This document shows positions 43,252 to 51,960 of a stretch of DNA of 64,000 nucleotides, one piece after another. Under the pieces are notes generated by a model. It saw nothing but the letters and a program-made list of their open reading frames with translations. It did no database searches and was not told the DNA's origin. Positions within the stretch are counted from its first letter, which is position 1, and every line of letters begins with the position of its first letter. Made by a program: the position numbers and the translations under genes. Source of the DNA: an uncultured Clostridia bacterium (lineage in GTDB: Bacteria > Bacillota > Clostridia > Oscillospirales > Acutalibacteraceae); the NCBI GenBank assembly GCA_947624285.1, contig CANQJS010000004.1, positions 62,001 through 126,000 of the forward strand, written 5' to 3'.

Positions 43252-44036
43252 TTTTTCACCGCCTTAAAATATGTTCCGATGCGCTCGCCTGATAACGCCT
43301 TATAAATATCCGTTGGCTTTTTGCCGTTCATCACAATAACGGGAATGCCCTCGTTCACGGCAATTTCGGCGGCGTTTATCTTTGTGATAAATCCACCCGT
43401 GCCGCGCTTGCCCGCGCTGCCCGCCATAGTGCGTATATCATCATTTATATCCTCAACGCAATCAATGAGCCTTGCGCTCTCGCTTTCGGCGGGGTTGCTG
43501 TCATAGAGCCCGTCGGTATCGGTAAGCAGGATGAGCAAATCGGAATCGGTTATCACCGCCACCCTTGCCGAAAGGCAATCGTTATCTCCGTTTATAAGTT
43601 CCTCGACGGATACGGAATCGTTTTCGTTAACTATCGGCAGGCAGTCATATTCAAGAAGCTGGTTGAAGGTATCCACCAAATGCCTCTTGCTTTCTTCGTT
43701 ATACAGCTCATCCGATGTGATGAGAAGCTGGCTTACGACAACACCGTATTCGGAAAACATTTTATCATAAAGGAACATAAGCTCGCATTGACCGACCGCC
43801 GCCGCCGCTTGAAGCCCTTTTGTTTCCACGGGCTTTTCCGACAAGCGCAGCTTTCCCGTTCCCACTCCTATTGCGCCGGAGGACACAAGTATCACCTCAT
43901 AACCCTCGTTTTTCAAATCGGCAAGCACGGAGGCGAGCTTTGCTATTCTTGCTATATTTGTTTTTCCCGTTTCGTGCGTCAGGGTGGAAGTGCCCACCTT
44001 TACGACGATTCTTTTTTTATTATTTTCATTAGGCAT
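43248..44036 (-). CDS. proB: Glutamate 5-kinase without PUA domain
   Basis: 262 residues of the amino-acid kinase fold: RIVVKVGTSTLTHETG, ILVSSGAIGVGTGKL, IPIVNENDSVSVEELIN-like sequence and LTDTDGLYDSNP. It phosphorylates glutamate as the first step of proline synthesis. The family often has a C-terminal PUA domain (total about 370 residues), which is absent here. The start is ATG 44036 with GAGGTG 7 bp upstream; the TTG at 44051 overlaps that site. It is cotranscribed with proA. Confidence 0.95.
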   Translation of the reverse strand: MPNENNKKRIVVKVGTSTLTHETGKTNIARIAKLASVLADLKNEGYEVILVSSGAIGVGTGKLRLSEKPVETKGLQAAAAVGQCELMFLYDKMFSEYGVVVSQLLITSDELYNEESKRHLVDTFNQLLEYDCLPIVNENDSVSVEELINGDNDCLSARVAVITDSDLLILLTDTDGLYDSNPAESESARLIDCVEDINDDIRTMAGSAGKRGTGGFITKINAAEIAVNEGIPVIVMNGKKPTDIYKALSGERIGTYFKAVKK

Positions 44037-44152
44037 TTTACAGCACCTCAAAACAAATCATTGATATTATAGCAAACTTAATGAGGTATTTAAAGGCTTT
44101 TTTGTATGTTTTTAGGTTTTTCGGGCAAAATTACATTCGGAGGTTGAAATAT

Positions 44153-45478
44153 ATGACAAATCGCACAAGCATAAGATTTTTTTCATTCGCCGTCTGTATC
44201 GTCGCCGTGTTAGCCGCGTATTCGATAATCGGCAACAATAATAGTATGACCTATAAAACAAGACTTGAGGCAAATTACCAGCAAAGTCTCACGGAGCTTT
44301 CCGAATGCCTTGATTCCATAGAGACAAATCTCACAAAAAGCTCCTATGCCGCGACCCAAACGATGATGACAAGGCTTTCGGAGGATCTTTATTCGGAATG
44401 CAACACGGCAAAAAACGCGCTTTCTCATCTGCCGATTGAGCAGATGAATTTAAGCGGTGCTTACAAATTTTTGAGCCAAGCGGGCGACTATGCCGGCTAT
44501 CTTTCAAACAAAATCAAAAGCGGCGAACAGATAAGCGACAAGGAATATGAAAATCTGCAAAAGCTGCTGAAATACGCGGAAAAATATGCCGACTGCGTAA
44601 ACGATATGGTGACGAGATGCACCAACGGCGGGCAGATAACCGAAAATGAAATCAAAAGCAAAAGCGGAGAAAAAGTAGCGTCTATATCGGTTGATTTCAC
44701 CAACGCCGAGGACACTTTTTCCGATTACCCGACTTTGGTTTACGACGGTCCGTTTGCAGACGCAGTGCTCAACAGAGAAGCTCAAGTAAAAAAAGAAAAG
44801 CAGGTCAGCCGCGAAGAAGCTTTGAAGCAGGCGGCAAAGGCGCTCTACACCACCGAGGACAAGCTGAAATATGAGGGTGACGAGGACGGCACTGTTCCCT
44901 GCTATAATTTCTCCTGCGGCAACTTCAATACGGCGATTTCCAAAAACGGCGGCCATATTGTATATATTCTTGATTCATCAAAAACAGGCACAAAATCGAT
45001 AACGGAGGAAAACGCGTTGAATATCGCTTCGGCATACCTGAAACGGATAGGCTACGCCGATATGAAATCCACCTACTATGCCGTTAACGACAATGTTTGC
45101 GTGATAAACTTTGCGTTTGCCCAAAACGGCGTTATCTACTATTCGGATCTTATCAAGGTGGGCGTTTCGCTTGACGACGGAAAAATATATTCGCTTGAGG
45201 CGCAGGGATATCTCGTAAATCACAAGACGAGGCAGGCTTTCAGCTCCAAAGTATCACAGCAGGAGCTTGCGAAAAAGCTGTCAACAAGGCTTGAAGTGAT
45301 TTCAGCCAAGCCCTGTTTGATACCTCTTGATAACGGAACGGAAGTGCAGTGTATTGAATTTCATTGCCGCTTAAAATCGGAGGGCGACGAAGCGCTTGTG
45401 TATATAAACGCCCAAACAGGCGAGGAGGAAAACATCTTGCTTCTTCTTTATTCCGATAACGGAACTTTGACAAAATAA
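44153..45478 (+). CDS. ypeB: Germination protein YpeB
   Basis: 441 residues. An N-terminal membrane anchor (about 7-27) is followed by a helical domain (YQQSLTELSECLDSIETNLTK) and three PepSY-like repeats in the C-terminal half (VSREEALKQAAKAL, ITEENALNIASAYL, VSQQELAKKLSTRL). YpeB stabilises and guides the cortex-lytic enzyme SleB in spores; no sleB is adjacent here. The start is ATG 44153, 9 bp after GGAGG; longer in-frame starts lack a site. A weak sigma-G-like promoter is visible: GTATG (44104-44108), 17 bp, CAAAATTA (44126-44133). Confidence 0.92.
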   Translation: MTNRTSIRFFSFAVCIVAVLAAYSIIGNNNSMTYKTRLEANYQQSLTELSECLDSIETNLTKSSYAATQTMMTRLSEDLYSECNTAKNALSHLPIEQMNLSGAYKFLSQAGDYAGYLSNKIKSGEQISDKEYENLQKLLKYAEKYADCVNDMVTRCTNGGQITENEIKSKSGEKVASISVDFTNAEDTFSDYPTLVYDGPFADAVLNREAQVKKEKQVSREEALKQAAKALYTTEDKLKYEGDEDGTVPCYNFSCGNFNTAISKNGGHIVYILDSSKTGTKSITEENALNIASAYLKRIGYADMKSTYYAVNDNVCVINFAFAQNGVIYYSDLIKVGVSLDDGKIYSLEAQGYLVNHKTRQAFSSKVSQQELAKKLSTRLEVISAKPCLIPLDNGTEVQCIEFHCRLKSEGDEALVYINAQTGEEENILLLLYSDNGTLTK

Positions 45479-45560
45479 AATCAACAAAATATCAACAAAA
45501 AATAATAATTGTATAAGAATCGCAAAGGCGACAATAATATAACAGAAAGGAAGTAATTTA

Positions 45561-45860
45561 ATGAAAAGCAGATTTTTAATTTTTACGGTTGTTTTGGTTG
45601 TGATCATCGGCGTATTTGCCGCGTGTACAAGAGGCGGCAATGTAGGCAATACCACAACGAGTAACAGAAACACGACCTCCTCAACAAACAGGACTACGGA
45701 AAACAATATGTCAAACGATGTTAGCGAGGGAGTTTCGGATGCCGGTGAAAACGCGAGCGAGGCGGCGTCCGATATAGGCGAAGCGGCTGACGACGCCGCC
45801 AACGGAGCAGGCGGCGCGGTAGACAAGGTCGGCGACGCTGTTCAGGACGCATTGAGCTAA
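45561..45860 (+). CDS. Small lipoprotein with an alanine-rich amphipathic tail
   Basis: 99 residues. A signal peptide ends in the lipobox VFAAC (Cys22). The next 30 residues are Thr/Asn/Ser-rich and probably disordered. The tail ENASEAASDIGEAADDAANG has small-residue repeats that would form an amphipathic helix. No family recognised. It lies about 80 bp after ypeB in the same direction, with GAAAGGAAG as ribosome binding site, so a spore-membrane role is possible. Confidence 0.65.
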   Translation: MKSRFLIFTVVLVVIIGVFAACTRGGNVGNTTTSNRNTTSSTNRTTENNMSNDVSEGVSDAGENASEAASDIGEAADDAANGAGGAVDKVGDAVQDALS

Positions 45861-45868
45861 AGCATTTC

Positions 45869-45902
45869 AAAAAACGGACGGTAAAGCCGTCCGTTTTTTT
45901 TC
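45869..45902 (+). terminator. Intrinsic terminator after the ypeB/lipoprotein genes
   Basis: ACGGACGG (45874-45881) pairs with CCGTCCGT (45887-45894), flanked by A6 and T8. It is a classic strong terminator. Confidence 0.9.
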
Positions 45903-45942
45903 GCGCGTTTTCTTAAAGAAGCCTTAAAATTTTCATAAACGC

Positions 45943-45979
45943 AAAAAGAGGGTGTAAAGCAAAGTTGCTTTACACCCTC
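45943..45979 (-). terminator. Terminator of the CD1247-like gene
   Basis: GAGGGTGTAAAGCAA (45948-45962) pairs perfectly with TTGCTTTACACCCTC (45965-45979) over 15 bp; the two central bases cannot both be paired. On the minus strand TTTTTG follows. GCCGATTTTTT follows on the plus strand. Confidence 0.8.
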
Positions 45980-45992
45980 GCCGATTTTTTAA

Positions 45993-46391
45993 TTACTTTT
46001 CGGTTTTCTCTTCCTCGCCGTCAAGGTCGAATTCGAGATATTCACCGCATTCGGGGCACTCAATGCCTCCCTCGTCAACGGTATCGGCGTCTACCGAGAA
46101 AGTCGTTCCGCAGGAGGGGCACTCAATTTCGTAATCCTCATCACCGCAGCAGCAATCGTCATCGCAGCAGCACTCGTCCTCAAGGTAATCCTCAACATCG
46201 GCAAGATCCTCGTCAATAGCGTCTACCTGCTCCTCAACGGCGTTTATTTCCTCGTGGATATCGTCTATATCGTCAACGATATTCTCAAGCACATCTACAA
46301 TAGCCTTGTAAATTTTTGCGCCGTTTTTATTGTCGAGATCAAGTCCGTCAAGCAGACCTTTAAGATAGCCTAAGCTTTCAACAGTGTTCAT
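45993..46391 (-). CDS. CD1247 N-terminal domain-like protein with Cys clusters and a zinc ribbon
   Basis: 132 residues. The N-terminal half (TVESLGYLKGLLDGLDLD, then an acidic coiled coil DIHEEINAVEEQVDAIDEDL) matches the clostridial family known from CD1247. The middle contains two cysteine triplets separated by acids (ECCCDDDCCCGDED). The C-terminus has CPSC and CPEC, a zinc ribbon. Function unknown; probably cytoplasmic and oligomeric. The start is ATG 46391, 8 bp after AAGGAG. It sits 18 bp downstream of efp in the same direction, so it is probably in that operon. Confidence 0.8.
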   Translation of the reverse strand: MNTVESLGYLKGLLDGLDLDNKNGAKIYKAIVDVLENIVDDIDDIHEEINAVEEQVDAIDEDLADVEDYLEDECCCDDDCCCGDEDYEIECPSCGTTFSVDADTVDEGGIECPECGEYLEFDLDGEEEKTEK

Positions 46392-46409
46392 AATCAAAAC
46401 TCCTTTATA

Positions 46410-46967
46410 TTATGCTCTTTCCATATACTCGCAGGTTCTTGTGTCAACACGAATGGAATCGCCCTCGTTGATGAAAAGCGGAACTCTGATCTCCGCGCCC
46501 GTTTCAAGAATGGCGGGTTTAAGCGTGTTGGTGGCGGTGTTGCCTTTAAATCCCGGGTCGGTCTTTGTAACAAGAAGCGTTACGAAGGTCGGCGGCTCAA
46601 CGCCGAAAACCTTGCCCTTATAGGAAAGAATACGGCAAACATCGTTTTCCTTAACAAATCTGAAATTATCGCTAAGATCTGTTTTGCTGACAGGGACCAT
46701 ATCATAGGTTTCCTGATCCATAAAATAATAAATATCATCATCGTTATAGGAATAGACCATATCTTTTCTTTCGATAAAGGCGGTGGGGAATTTTTCGGTG
46801 GGGTTAAATGTTTTTTCAACCACCGAGCCCTGAATAACATTCTTTATCTTAGTTCTTACGAAAGCCGCGCCCTTGCCCGGCTTAACATGCTGAAATTCGA
46901 TTATCTGATAAACCTGCCCGTCCATTTCAAAAGTAACGCCGTTTCTGAAATCGCCTGCTGATACCAT
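46410..46967 (-). CDS. efp: Elongation factor P
   Basis: 185 residues, the three-domain beta-barrel layout of EF-P. The domain I loop [10 protein letters not shown] carries the lysine (in [10 protein letters not shown]) that sits at the peptidyl-transferase centre. Domains II and III follow with [15 protein letters not shown] and the closing [24 protein letters not shown] relieves ribosome stalling at polyproline stretches. Start ATG 46967 after GGAGG. Confidence 0.97.
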   Translation of the reverse strand: MVSAGDFRNGVTFEMDGQVYQIIEFQHVKPGKGAAFVRTKIKNVIQGSVVEKTFNPTEKFPTAFIERKDMVYSYNDDDIYYFMDQETYDMVPVSKTDLSDNFRFVKENDVCRILSYKGKVFGVEPPTFVTLLVTKTDPGFKGNTATNTLKPAILETGAEIRVPLFINEGDSIRVDTRTCEYMERA

Positions 46968-47011
46968 ATTATCATGCCTCCCAATGCTGTAATTATTTCA
47001 ACAAATTTATT

Positions 47012-47464
47012 TTATAATATTTCCATCAATAAATCAATACCCATTTTGTAGCTGTCCTTGCCGTAGCCGCATATCTGCTTAACGCACACATCGGTAATAA
47101 CGGAGGTTTTTCTAAACTCCTCCCTTTCGTGGATATTGCTCATATGCACCTCAACGAACGGCGTAAATTCCTTTACCGCCTCGATAGCGTCCCTTATCGC
47201 GTAGGAATAGTGGGTATAAGCGCCCGCGTTTATCACAACGCCGTCAAATTCATCCTTGCTCTCATGGATGGCATCTATAAGCTCGCCCTCGTGGTTTGAC
47301 TGAAAGAAATACATTTTCGCGCCTTGCGCCTTGCCGTAAATCTTTAATTCCTCATTTATCTGCTTTAAGGTCTCGCCGCCGTAAACGCTCTTTTTTCTTA
47401 TACCCGTCATATTCAGGTTTGGACCGTTGAGCACAAGTATTCTTTTCTTTTTTCCTTTACTCAT
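47012..47464 (-). CDS. aroQ: Type II 3-dehydroquinate dehydratase
   Basis: 150 residues. LVLNGPNLNMTG at the N-terminus, the catalytic-tyrosine loop IRKKSVYGGETL, FQSNHEGELIDAIH, INAGAYTHYSYAIRDAI with the catalytic His, and VEVHMSNIHEREEFR are all family hallmarks. It makes 3-dehydroshikimate in the shikimate pathway. Start ATG 47464 with GGTGAT upstream. It follows rpsU but is separated by a terminator. Confidence 0.95.
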   Translation of the reverse strand: MSKGKKKRILVLNGPNLNMTGIRKKSVYGGETLKQINEELKIYGKAQGAKMYFFQSNHEGELIDAIHESKDEFDGVVINAGAYTHYSYAIRDAIEAVKEFTPFVEVHMSNIHEREEFRKTSVITDVCVKQICGYGKDSYKMGIDLLMEIL

Positions 47465-47493
47465 AGTATCACCGCAATACAGCTTTTAATTAA

Positions 47494-47522
47494 AAAACTA
47501 AGGGGAACGAGCCCGTTCCCCT
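47494..47522 (-). terminator. Terminator of rpsU
   Basis: AGGGGAACG (47501-47509) pairs with CGTTCCCCT (47514-47522) around AGCC. The minus-strand continuation is TAGTTTTTTA. Confidence 0.85.
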
Positions 47523-47532
47523 CTTATGTATA

Positions 47533-47709
47533 TTACTTATACTTTCTTTTACGAGCGGCCTCGCTCTTCTTTTTGCGGGCAACGGAGGGCTTTTCATAAT
47601 GCTCTCTTTTGCGAACTTCCTGGATAATACCGTCACGAGAAGTTTGACGCTTGAAACGACGAAGAGCGCTGTCAAGAGTCTCATTTTCTTTGATTTTAAC
47701 CTGGCTCAC
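47533..47709 (-). CDS. rpsU: 30S ribosomal protein S21
   Basis: 58 residues read from GTG at 47709: [20 protein letters not shown], then a highly basic tail ending [15 protein letters not shown]. This is the full-length bS21 sequence pattern. It binds near the 3' end of 16S rRNA and helps initiation. GGAGGGAGGG lies 6 bp before the GTG start. Confidence 0.96.
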   Translation of the reverse strand: MSQVKIKENETLDSALRRFKRQTSRDGIIQEVRKREHYEKPSVARKKKSEAARKRKYK

Positions 47710-47932
47710 TTAATTCCCTCCCTCCGACCGCCGTCAGGGGTATTTGAATACTCTTTTAAAATATTCTGTGCAAGATTATATACAAATAAAACTGAAAAGT
47801 CAAGCATTTTATCAAATAATGTATAAAACAACTGAAAAAGCTTTTTTAGCATTGAAAACTATTTCTCAACCTTTCAAATTTAAAGCCTTGAAAACGGGTT
47901 TTTTGCCATTTTGTCGGGTCTTTTGGATTTTA

Positions 47933-48445
47933 TTACTTTTCCGTTGTTGAGCCGAAGCCGCCTGTGCGAACACCATCGGCGTCGTCATCCTCAGTTATGC
48001 CGAAGGGAAGGAATATCCCCTGCGCGAAGCCCTTGCCGTTTGGAAGTTCTGCGGTGTGCCCGTCATCGTGAGCCTCGCATGAGAGCTTTATCATAATGTG
48101 CCCCTCGTTATCGGAATTGAAATAATCCGCGTCTATGATTCCAACGGTGTTGTCCAGCCTTATCCTGTGCTTGAAGCCGAGACCGGAACGCGGATATATT
48201 TTAAGCACCCAGCCGTCCGCTATCTTCGCACGGATACCGGTGGGTATAAGCACGGAGCTTCCCGTTTTTACGGTTATATCCGCGGGGGCAAAGAAATCGT
48301 AGCCCGCCGAGCCCGTAGTGGCGCGTTTCGGCATTTTTATCGAATCGTAAATCGCCCTTACATCCGTTGTTTCGGGAAAATTCTTCAACCAGTCCTTTTG
48401 AAACTGCTCAAAGCTTACCTTTTTGAATAAAGCAATCTTTTCCAT
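47933..48445 (-). CDS. dut: dUTP diphosphatase
   Basis: 170 residues, trimeric dUTPase family. The five motifs are present: TGSAGYDFFAP, PRSGLGFKHR, DNTVGIIDADYF (catalytic Asp), GKGFAQGIFLPF and the C-terminal RTGGFGSTTEK that closes over the substrate. The N-terminus is about 35 residues longer than the E. coli enzyme. It removes dUTP and supplies dUMP for thymidylate. Start ATG 48445 after GAGG. Confidence 0.95.
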   Translation of the reverse strand: MEKIALFKKVSFEQFQKDWLKNFPETTDVRAIYDSIKMPKRATTGSAGYDFFAPADITVKTGSSVLIPTGIRAKIADGWVLKIYPRSGLGFKHRIRLDNTVGIIDADYFNSDNEGHIMIKLSCEAHDDGHTAELPNGKGFAQGIFLPFGITEDDDADGVRTGGFGSTTEK

Positions 48446-48529
48446 ACTCTTTCAACCTCTTTTTCACAAATATGCTGATTTAATTATATCTGCATACCGG
48501 CGCAAAAGCAAGAGTTAAAACGCCGCGTC

Positions 48530-51130
48530 TCAGCTTACATCTTCGCTCAAAACTTCTATTATACCGTCGTTTTTCAGCTTTGACGCGGAAAACAGCATTG
48601 AAACGCCCGTCACGGCAAACACCGCGGCTATTACCGCCAAATAAAGCGGAAAATCTATCTCAAACGGCGCTTTCGCGTCACCCGCAGTCATATTCAATCC
48701 ATAGGACGCCAAAAGACTCAACGGCAAGGCGATTATCAGCGCGCGAAGCCCGTAGAATATGCTTTCAAGCGAAACCATTTTATAAAAGCCCTTTTGCGTT
48801 GCGCCGACGGATTTATACATAGCAAATTCCCTGCGCCTCAAATCAATGGAGGTGGAAACTGTATTAACAATGTTCGCAAGAGTAACGAGCGTTATCAGCG
48901 TTATAAATCCGTAGGTGAATACCTGAAGCACATAGACGAGCGTGCTCATTGAGCTTATCTGCTCCGCGTAGTCGTAAATGTAATAGACTGCCGATGCAAA
49001 ATCCTCTTTTGCAAGGCGTTCCCCTATCTTTTCGGTCACCGCCGCGTGTTCTTTTGTTTCTATGCCGATAGTTGCCATCGGCACATCACCGAATCTTTGC
49101 AAAAATGCGGTGTAATAAACGCTTGACGGAACATATACGCTGACAGTGCCGCTCGGATTTAGGGAGCAGGCGTAATCGTTTTCGTCAAAATCAATGAGTC
49201 CCGCGATTTCAACAGCCGCTTCATCGTCGCCGCTCAGCGCAAGCTTGGTGCCCAGCGCATTTTCGGTAAATACCTCACCGCCGTTTTTGTGGCCTATATT
49301 GTTCATAAGAAGCGCCCTCGGCTTTTCGCCGTAAAACGCGTCGCTGTCTATCCCGTTATTTTTGCACATATCGTTAAAATGCAAATCCGAAACAGCATTT
49401 ACATATATGATAGTTGTATAATCCCACAATTTCGAGTAAGCGGGTCGAAGCGAGGAATCAGATATAAAAGAATTTTCAAATTTCATTGAGTCTATGTTGT
49501 TTGATGAAGTTCTGTAAAAGAAGTTGGAAGCATCGTAAACGCTGTCAACGCCCTCGATCTCCTCGACCGCTTTAATAATGCTGTTCTCATCGCTGACTGC
49601 AACATTCAAGCCCACCTGATAAGGCATTTCGGCAAGACCCGTGATTTCACGGCTGAACATAGAGCAGAAATAGCTTACGCTCAAAAAGAGCACGACCGAC
49701 ACCGCTATCGAGGCGACTATTACTCTTGCGCGTCTGCCGTTTCGCTTTAAATTCTTGTGGGCGAGCTCACCTTCGTAGCCGAATACGCGGCGCACGATTT
49801 TGGGAGTTTTGAGCCGTTTTGCTTTCAGCTTGATCTCCTTATTTTGACGCAGCGCCTCTATCGGAGTTAAAGATGACGCTTTTTTGGCAGGTATCAGCGA
49901 GGAAATGAAAATCGTGAGCGCGCTGAAAAACACTATGCCGATCAATGCCCAAACGGGAACAACGGCGCTCATTTCAATGCCCGCGTTTTCAATGCCGTTT
50001 ATCATTGTTGTTGACGCTATCATATCGCCCACTGCGCCGAGCGTTATCGACATTCCGATTATTCCGCCGATGATACCGAGCGGAATGCTTATAATTCCCA
50101 AAATAAAGCCTTCAAAATAAACGGACTGCCTTTTCTGCGCTTTGGTTGCCCCTACGCTGCCGAGCATACCCAAATATCTGGTGCGCTCGGAAACGGACAT
50201 ACCGAAGGCGTTATAAATCAGCATAACGGAAGCCGCTATTATTATTGCCAAAATGAAGATAACCATCGGAATGAGCACCTGCGCCACGACGCTGTTTGAA
50301 TCGATCGCAAGGTGCGCGCCCAAAAGATCGGAGTTAAAAAAGTATTCATCCGCGCCTATCGACTTCAAAATTTCTTTGAGTTCGTTTAGCGAATTGTAAT
50401 TGGGAGATTTGACGGTTAGAGCCGCGCATCTTTCGCCGTGCTCGTGAGGTATATCCTCCGTTTTTTCAGCCTCCGAGAGCCCTCTGATTATTTTTTCGCT
50501 TGTTGGCAGATTATCGTAAAGTATGGCGGTCACGGTAAACCGACTTACTTCCTTTTGGTCAAATAATTCTCCTTGCTGGTAGCCGCCCGTATAGTAATTG
50601 ATATCTTTTTTTCCGCCTTCAATTTCATTATATCCGTATCTTGCGCCTAAGGCTATTGAGACGGTATCGCCTATTTTCCAGCCGAGCTGATTTTTCTTGA
50701 TAAGCTCATCCTCAACGGCTATCTCGTTTTCGTTTTTCGGAAGCTCGCCGTCATATTTGCAGGTTATCATTTGCTTTAAATTGTTCTCGTCGCCGGCGTA
50801 AATGTTTGTTGTGCCCAGCCTGTCGGAAGCTCTGTTTTCAAGCCGAACGCCGGAAATTTCCCTGTTGAGGTCGATAAATGTGCCGACGCTTTCCAATCTG
50901 CCGTCCGTTTTCAGCGAATTTATCTGCGTTATAGAAAGGTCGTCTGCCTGCGCATGGAAATTGCCGTCCGAATACGCCGAAAGATCCCCCATAAACTTGA
51001 GGAATGAAGCCGCGCTGACGAACACCGCCGTTATCATCGCAACGGAAACGCATATTCCGAGGATTGTTATGACCGTTCTGCTTTTATTCTTTTTAAGGTG
51101 ACGCAGGGTCAGCTTGCTTATTACATTCAC
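48530..51130 (-). CDS. FtsX/MacB-type ABC transporter permease with two extracellular domains
   Basis: 866 residues. Transmembrane helices near 17-40, 285-315, 335-375 and 390-420 form one FtsX unit, with a large extracytoplasmic domain between the first two. A second unit follows (about 465-485, 735-765, 785-815, 830-855). BceB-type permeases have one such domain; this tandem layout differs. The start codon is GTG 51130 overlapping the ATPase stop by 3 nt. With the ATPase and the two-component genes upstream it probably forms a peptide-antibiotic or envelope-stress detox module. Confidence 0.85.
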   Translation of the reverse strand: MNVISKLTLRHLKKNKSRTVITILGICVSVAMITAVFVSAASFLKFMGDLSAYSDGNFHAQADDLSITQINSLKTDGRLESVGTFIDLNREISGVRLENRASDRLGTTNIYAGDENNLKQMITCKYDGELPKNENEIAVEDELIKKNQLGWKIGDTVSIALGARYGYNEIEGGKKDINYYTGGYQQGELFDQKEVSRFTVTAILYDNLPTSEKIIRGLSEAEKTEDIPHEHGERCAALTVKSPNYNSLNELKEILKSIGADEYFFNSDLLGAHLAIDSNSVVAQVLIPMVIFILAIIIAASVMLIYNAFGMSVSERTRYLGMLGSVGATKAQKRQSVYFEGFILGIISIPLGIIGGIIGMSITLGAVGDMIASTTMINGIENAGIEMSAVVPVWALIGIVFFSALTIFISSLIPAKKASSLTPIEALRQNKEIKLKAKRLKTPKIVRRVFGYEGELAHKNLKRNGRRARVIVASIAVSVVLFLSVSYFCSMFSREITGLAEMPYQVGLNVAVSDENSIIKAVEEIEGVDSVYDASNFFYRTSSNNIDSMKFENSFISDSSLRPAYSKLWDYTTIIYVNAVSDLHFNDMCKNNGIDSDAFYGEKPRALLMNNIGHKNGGEVFTENALGTKLALSGDDEAAVEIAGLIDFDENDYACSLNPSGTVSVYVPSSVYYTAFLQRFGDVPMATIGIETKEHAAVTEKIGERLAKEDFASAVYYIYDYAEQISSMSTLVYVLQVFTYGFITLITLVTLANIVNTVSTSIDLRRREFAMYKSVGATQKGFYKMVSLESIFYGLRALIIALPLSLLASYGLNMTAGDAKAPFEIDFPLYLAVIAAVFAVTGVSMLFSASKLKNDGIIEVLSEDVS

Positions 51131-51810
51131 TGCCTCATCACCTCGTCCTTGACTATTTTGCCGTCCTCAATTGCGATAATTCTGTCCGCGCTGAGGGCGA
51201 TTTTTTCATCGTGTGTTATGATGATTATCGTTTGGTTGTTTTCCTTGTTTATCATTCGCAGGAGGTCTACTATTTCCCTGCTGTTCTTGCTGTCCAAATT
51301 TCCCGTCGGCTCGTCGGCAAGCACAAGCGCTGGATTGTTCATAAGCGCCCTTCCGATTGATACCCTCTGCTGCTGACCGCCCGAAAGCTCATTTGGCAGA
51401 TGATTTGCCCTGTCTTGCAAGCCGAGCGTGTTTATCATATCGTTTAGCCGCTGCTTATTGACCTTCTGCCCGTCAAGCAAAATAGGCAGAGTCATATTTT
51501 CCTCCACCGTGAGAATAGGGATAAGATTGTAAAACTGATAGATAAGCCCTATCTGTCTGCGGCGGAAAACGGCGAGAGTGTTCTCGTTAAGGGTCGAAAT
51601 ATCCGTGCCCTCGATAAAAACGCTGCCGCTCGTTGCCTTATCAACGCCGCCGAGAATATGCAGCAGAGTGGATTTTCCCGAGCCCGAAGGACCTATTATC
51701 GCCACAAACTGCCCCTTCTCAACGGAAAACGAAACATCGTCCAGCGCCTTTACCATAGTGTTGCCTTTGCCGTAGATTTTCGTAAGATTTTTCACTTTAA
51801 GTATTTCCAT
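51127..51810 (-). CDS. ABC transporter ATP-binding protein partnered with the FtsX-type permease
   Basis: 227 residues: Walker A GPSGSGKST, signature ELSGGQQQRVSIGRAL, Walker B PALVLADEPTGNLDS, H-loop ITHDE. It belongs to the MacB/BceA/LolD group. The start is ATG 51810, 8 bp after AAAGGAG; the longer in-frame reading from 51894 would extend through the regulatory region. Its gene overlaps that of the permease. Two copies of a TTACAAAAC(C/T)GTT motif lie about 115-150 bp upstream. Confidence 0.93.
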   Translation of the reverse strand: MEILKVKNLTKIYGKGNTMVKALDDVSFSVEKGQFVAIIGPSGSGKSTLLHILGGVDKATSGSVFIEGTDISTLNENTLAVFRRRQIGLIYQFYNLIPILTVEENMTLPILLDGQKVNKQRLNDMINTLGLQDRANHLPNELSGGQQQRVSIGRALMNNPALVLADEPTGNLDSKNSREIVDLLRMINKENNQTIIIITHDEKIALSADRIIAIEDGKIVKDEVMRQ

Positions 51811-51923
51811 ATTTTTTCTCCTTTCGTATGAATACCAAAGACGGAGCTTGCGGGAATACGACTTTTCCCGCCTCCGATTGGCATAATAAATCAAAAACCT
51901 TACGCCACGGTGACGGATTTAAT

Positions 51924-51960
51924 AACAGTTTTGTAATCTTTTTAAACAACGGTTTTGTAA
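51924..51960 (-). promoter_or_regulatory. Direct repeat, candidate response-regulator site before the ABC operon
   Basis: On the minus strand TTACAAAACCGTT (51948-51960) and TTACAAAACTGTT (51924-51936) differ at one base and are spaced 24 bp start to start. The first copy lies in the last codons of the histidine kinase gene. A related TTACAAAATTGTAA lies before the response-regulator gene. Confidence 0.5.

Noticed and set aside
51850..51871. Hairpin GCGGGAA/TTCCCGC in the ABC leader as a terminator or attenuator
   Set aside because: No T-run follows on either strand and no leader peptide is visible; left unannotated.
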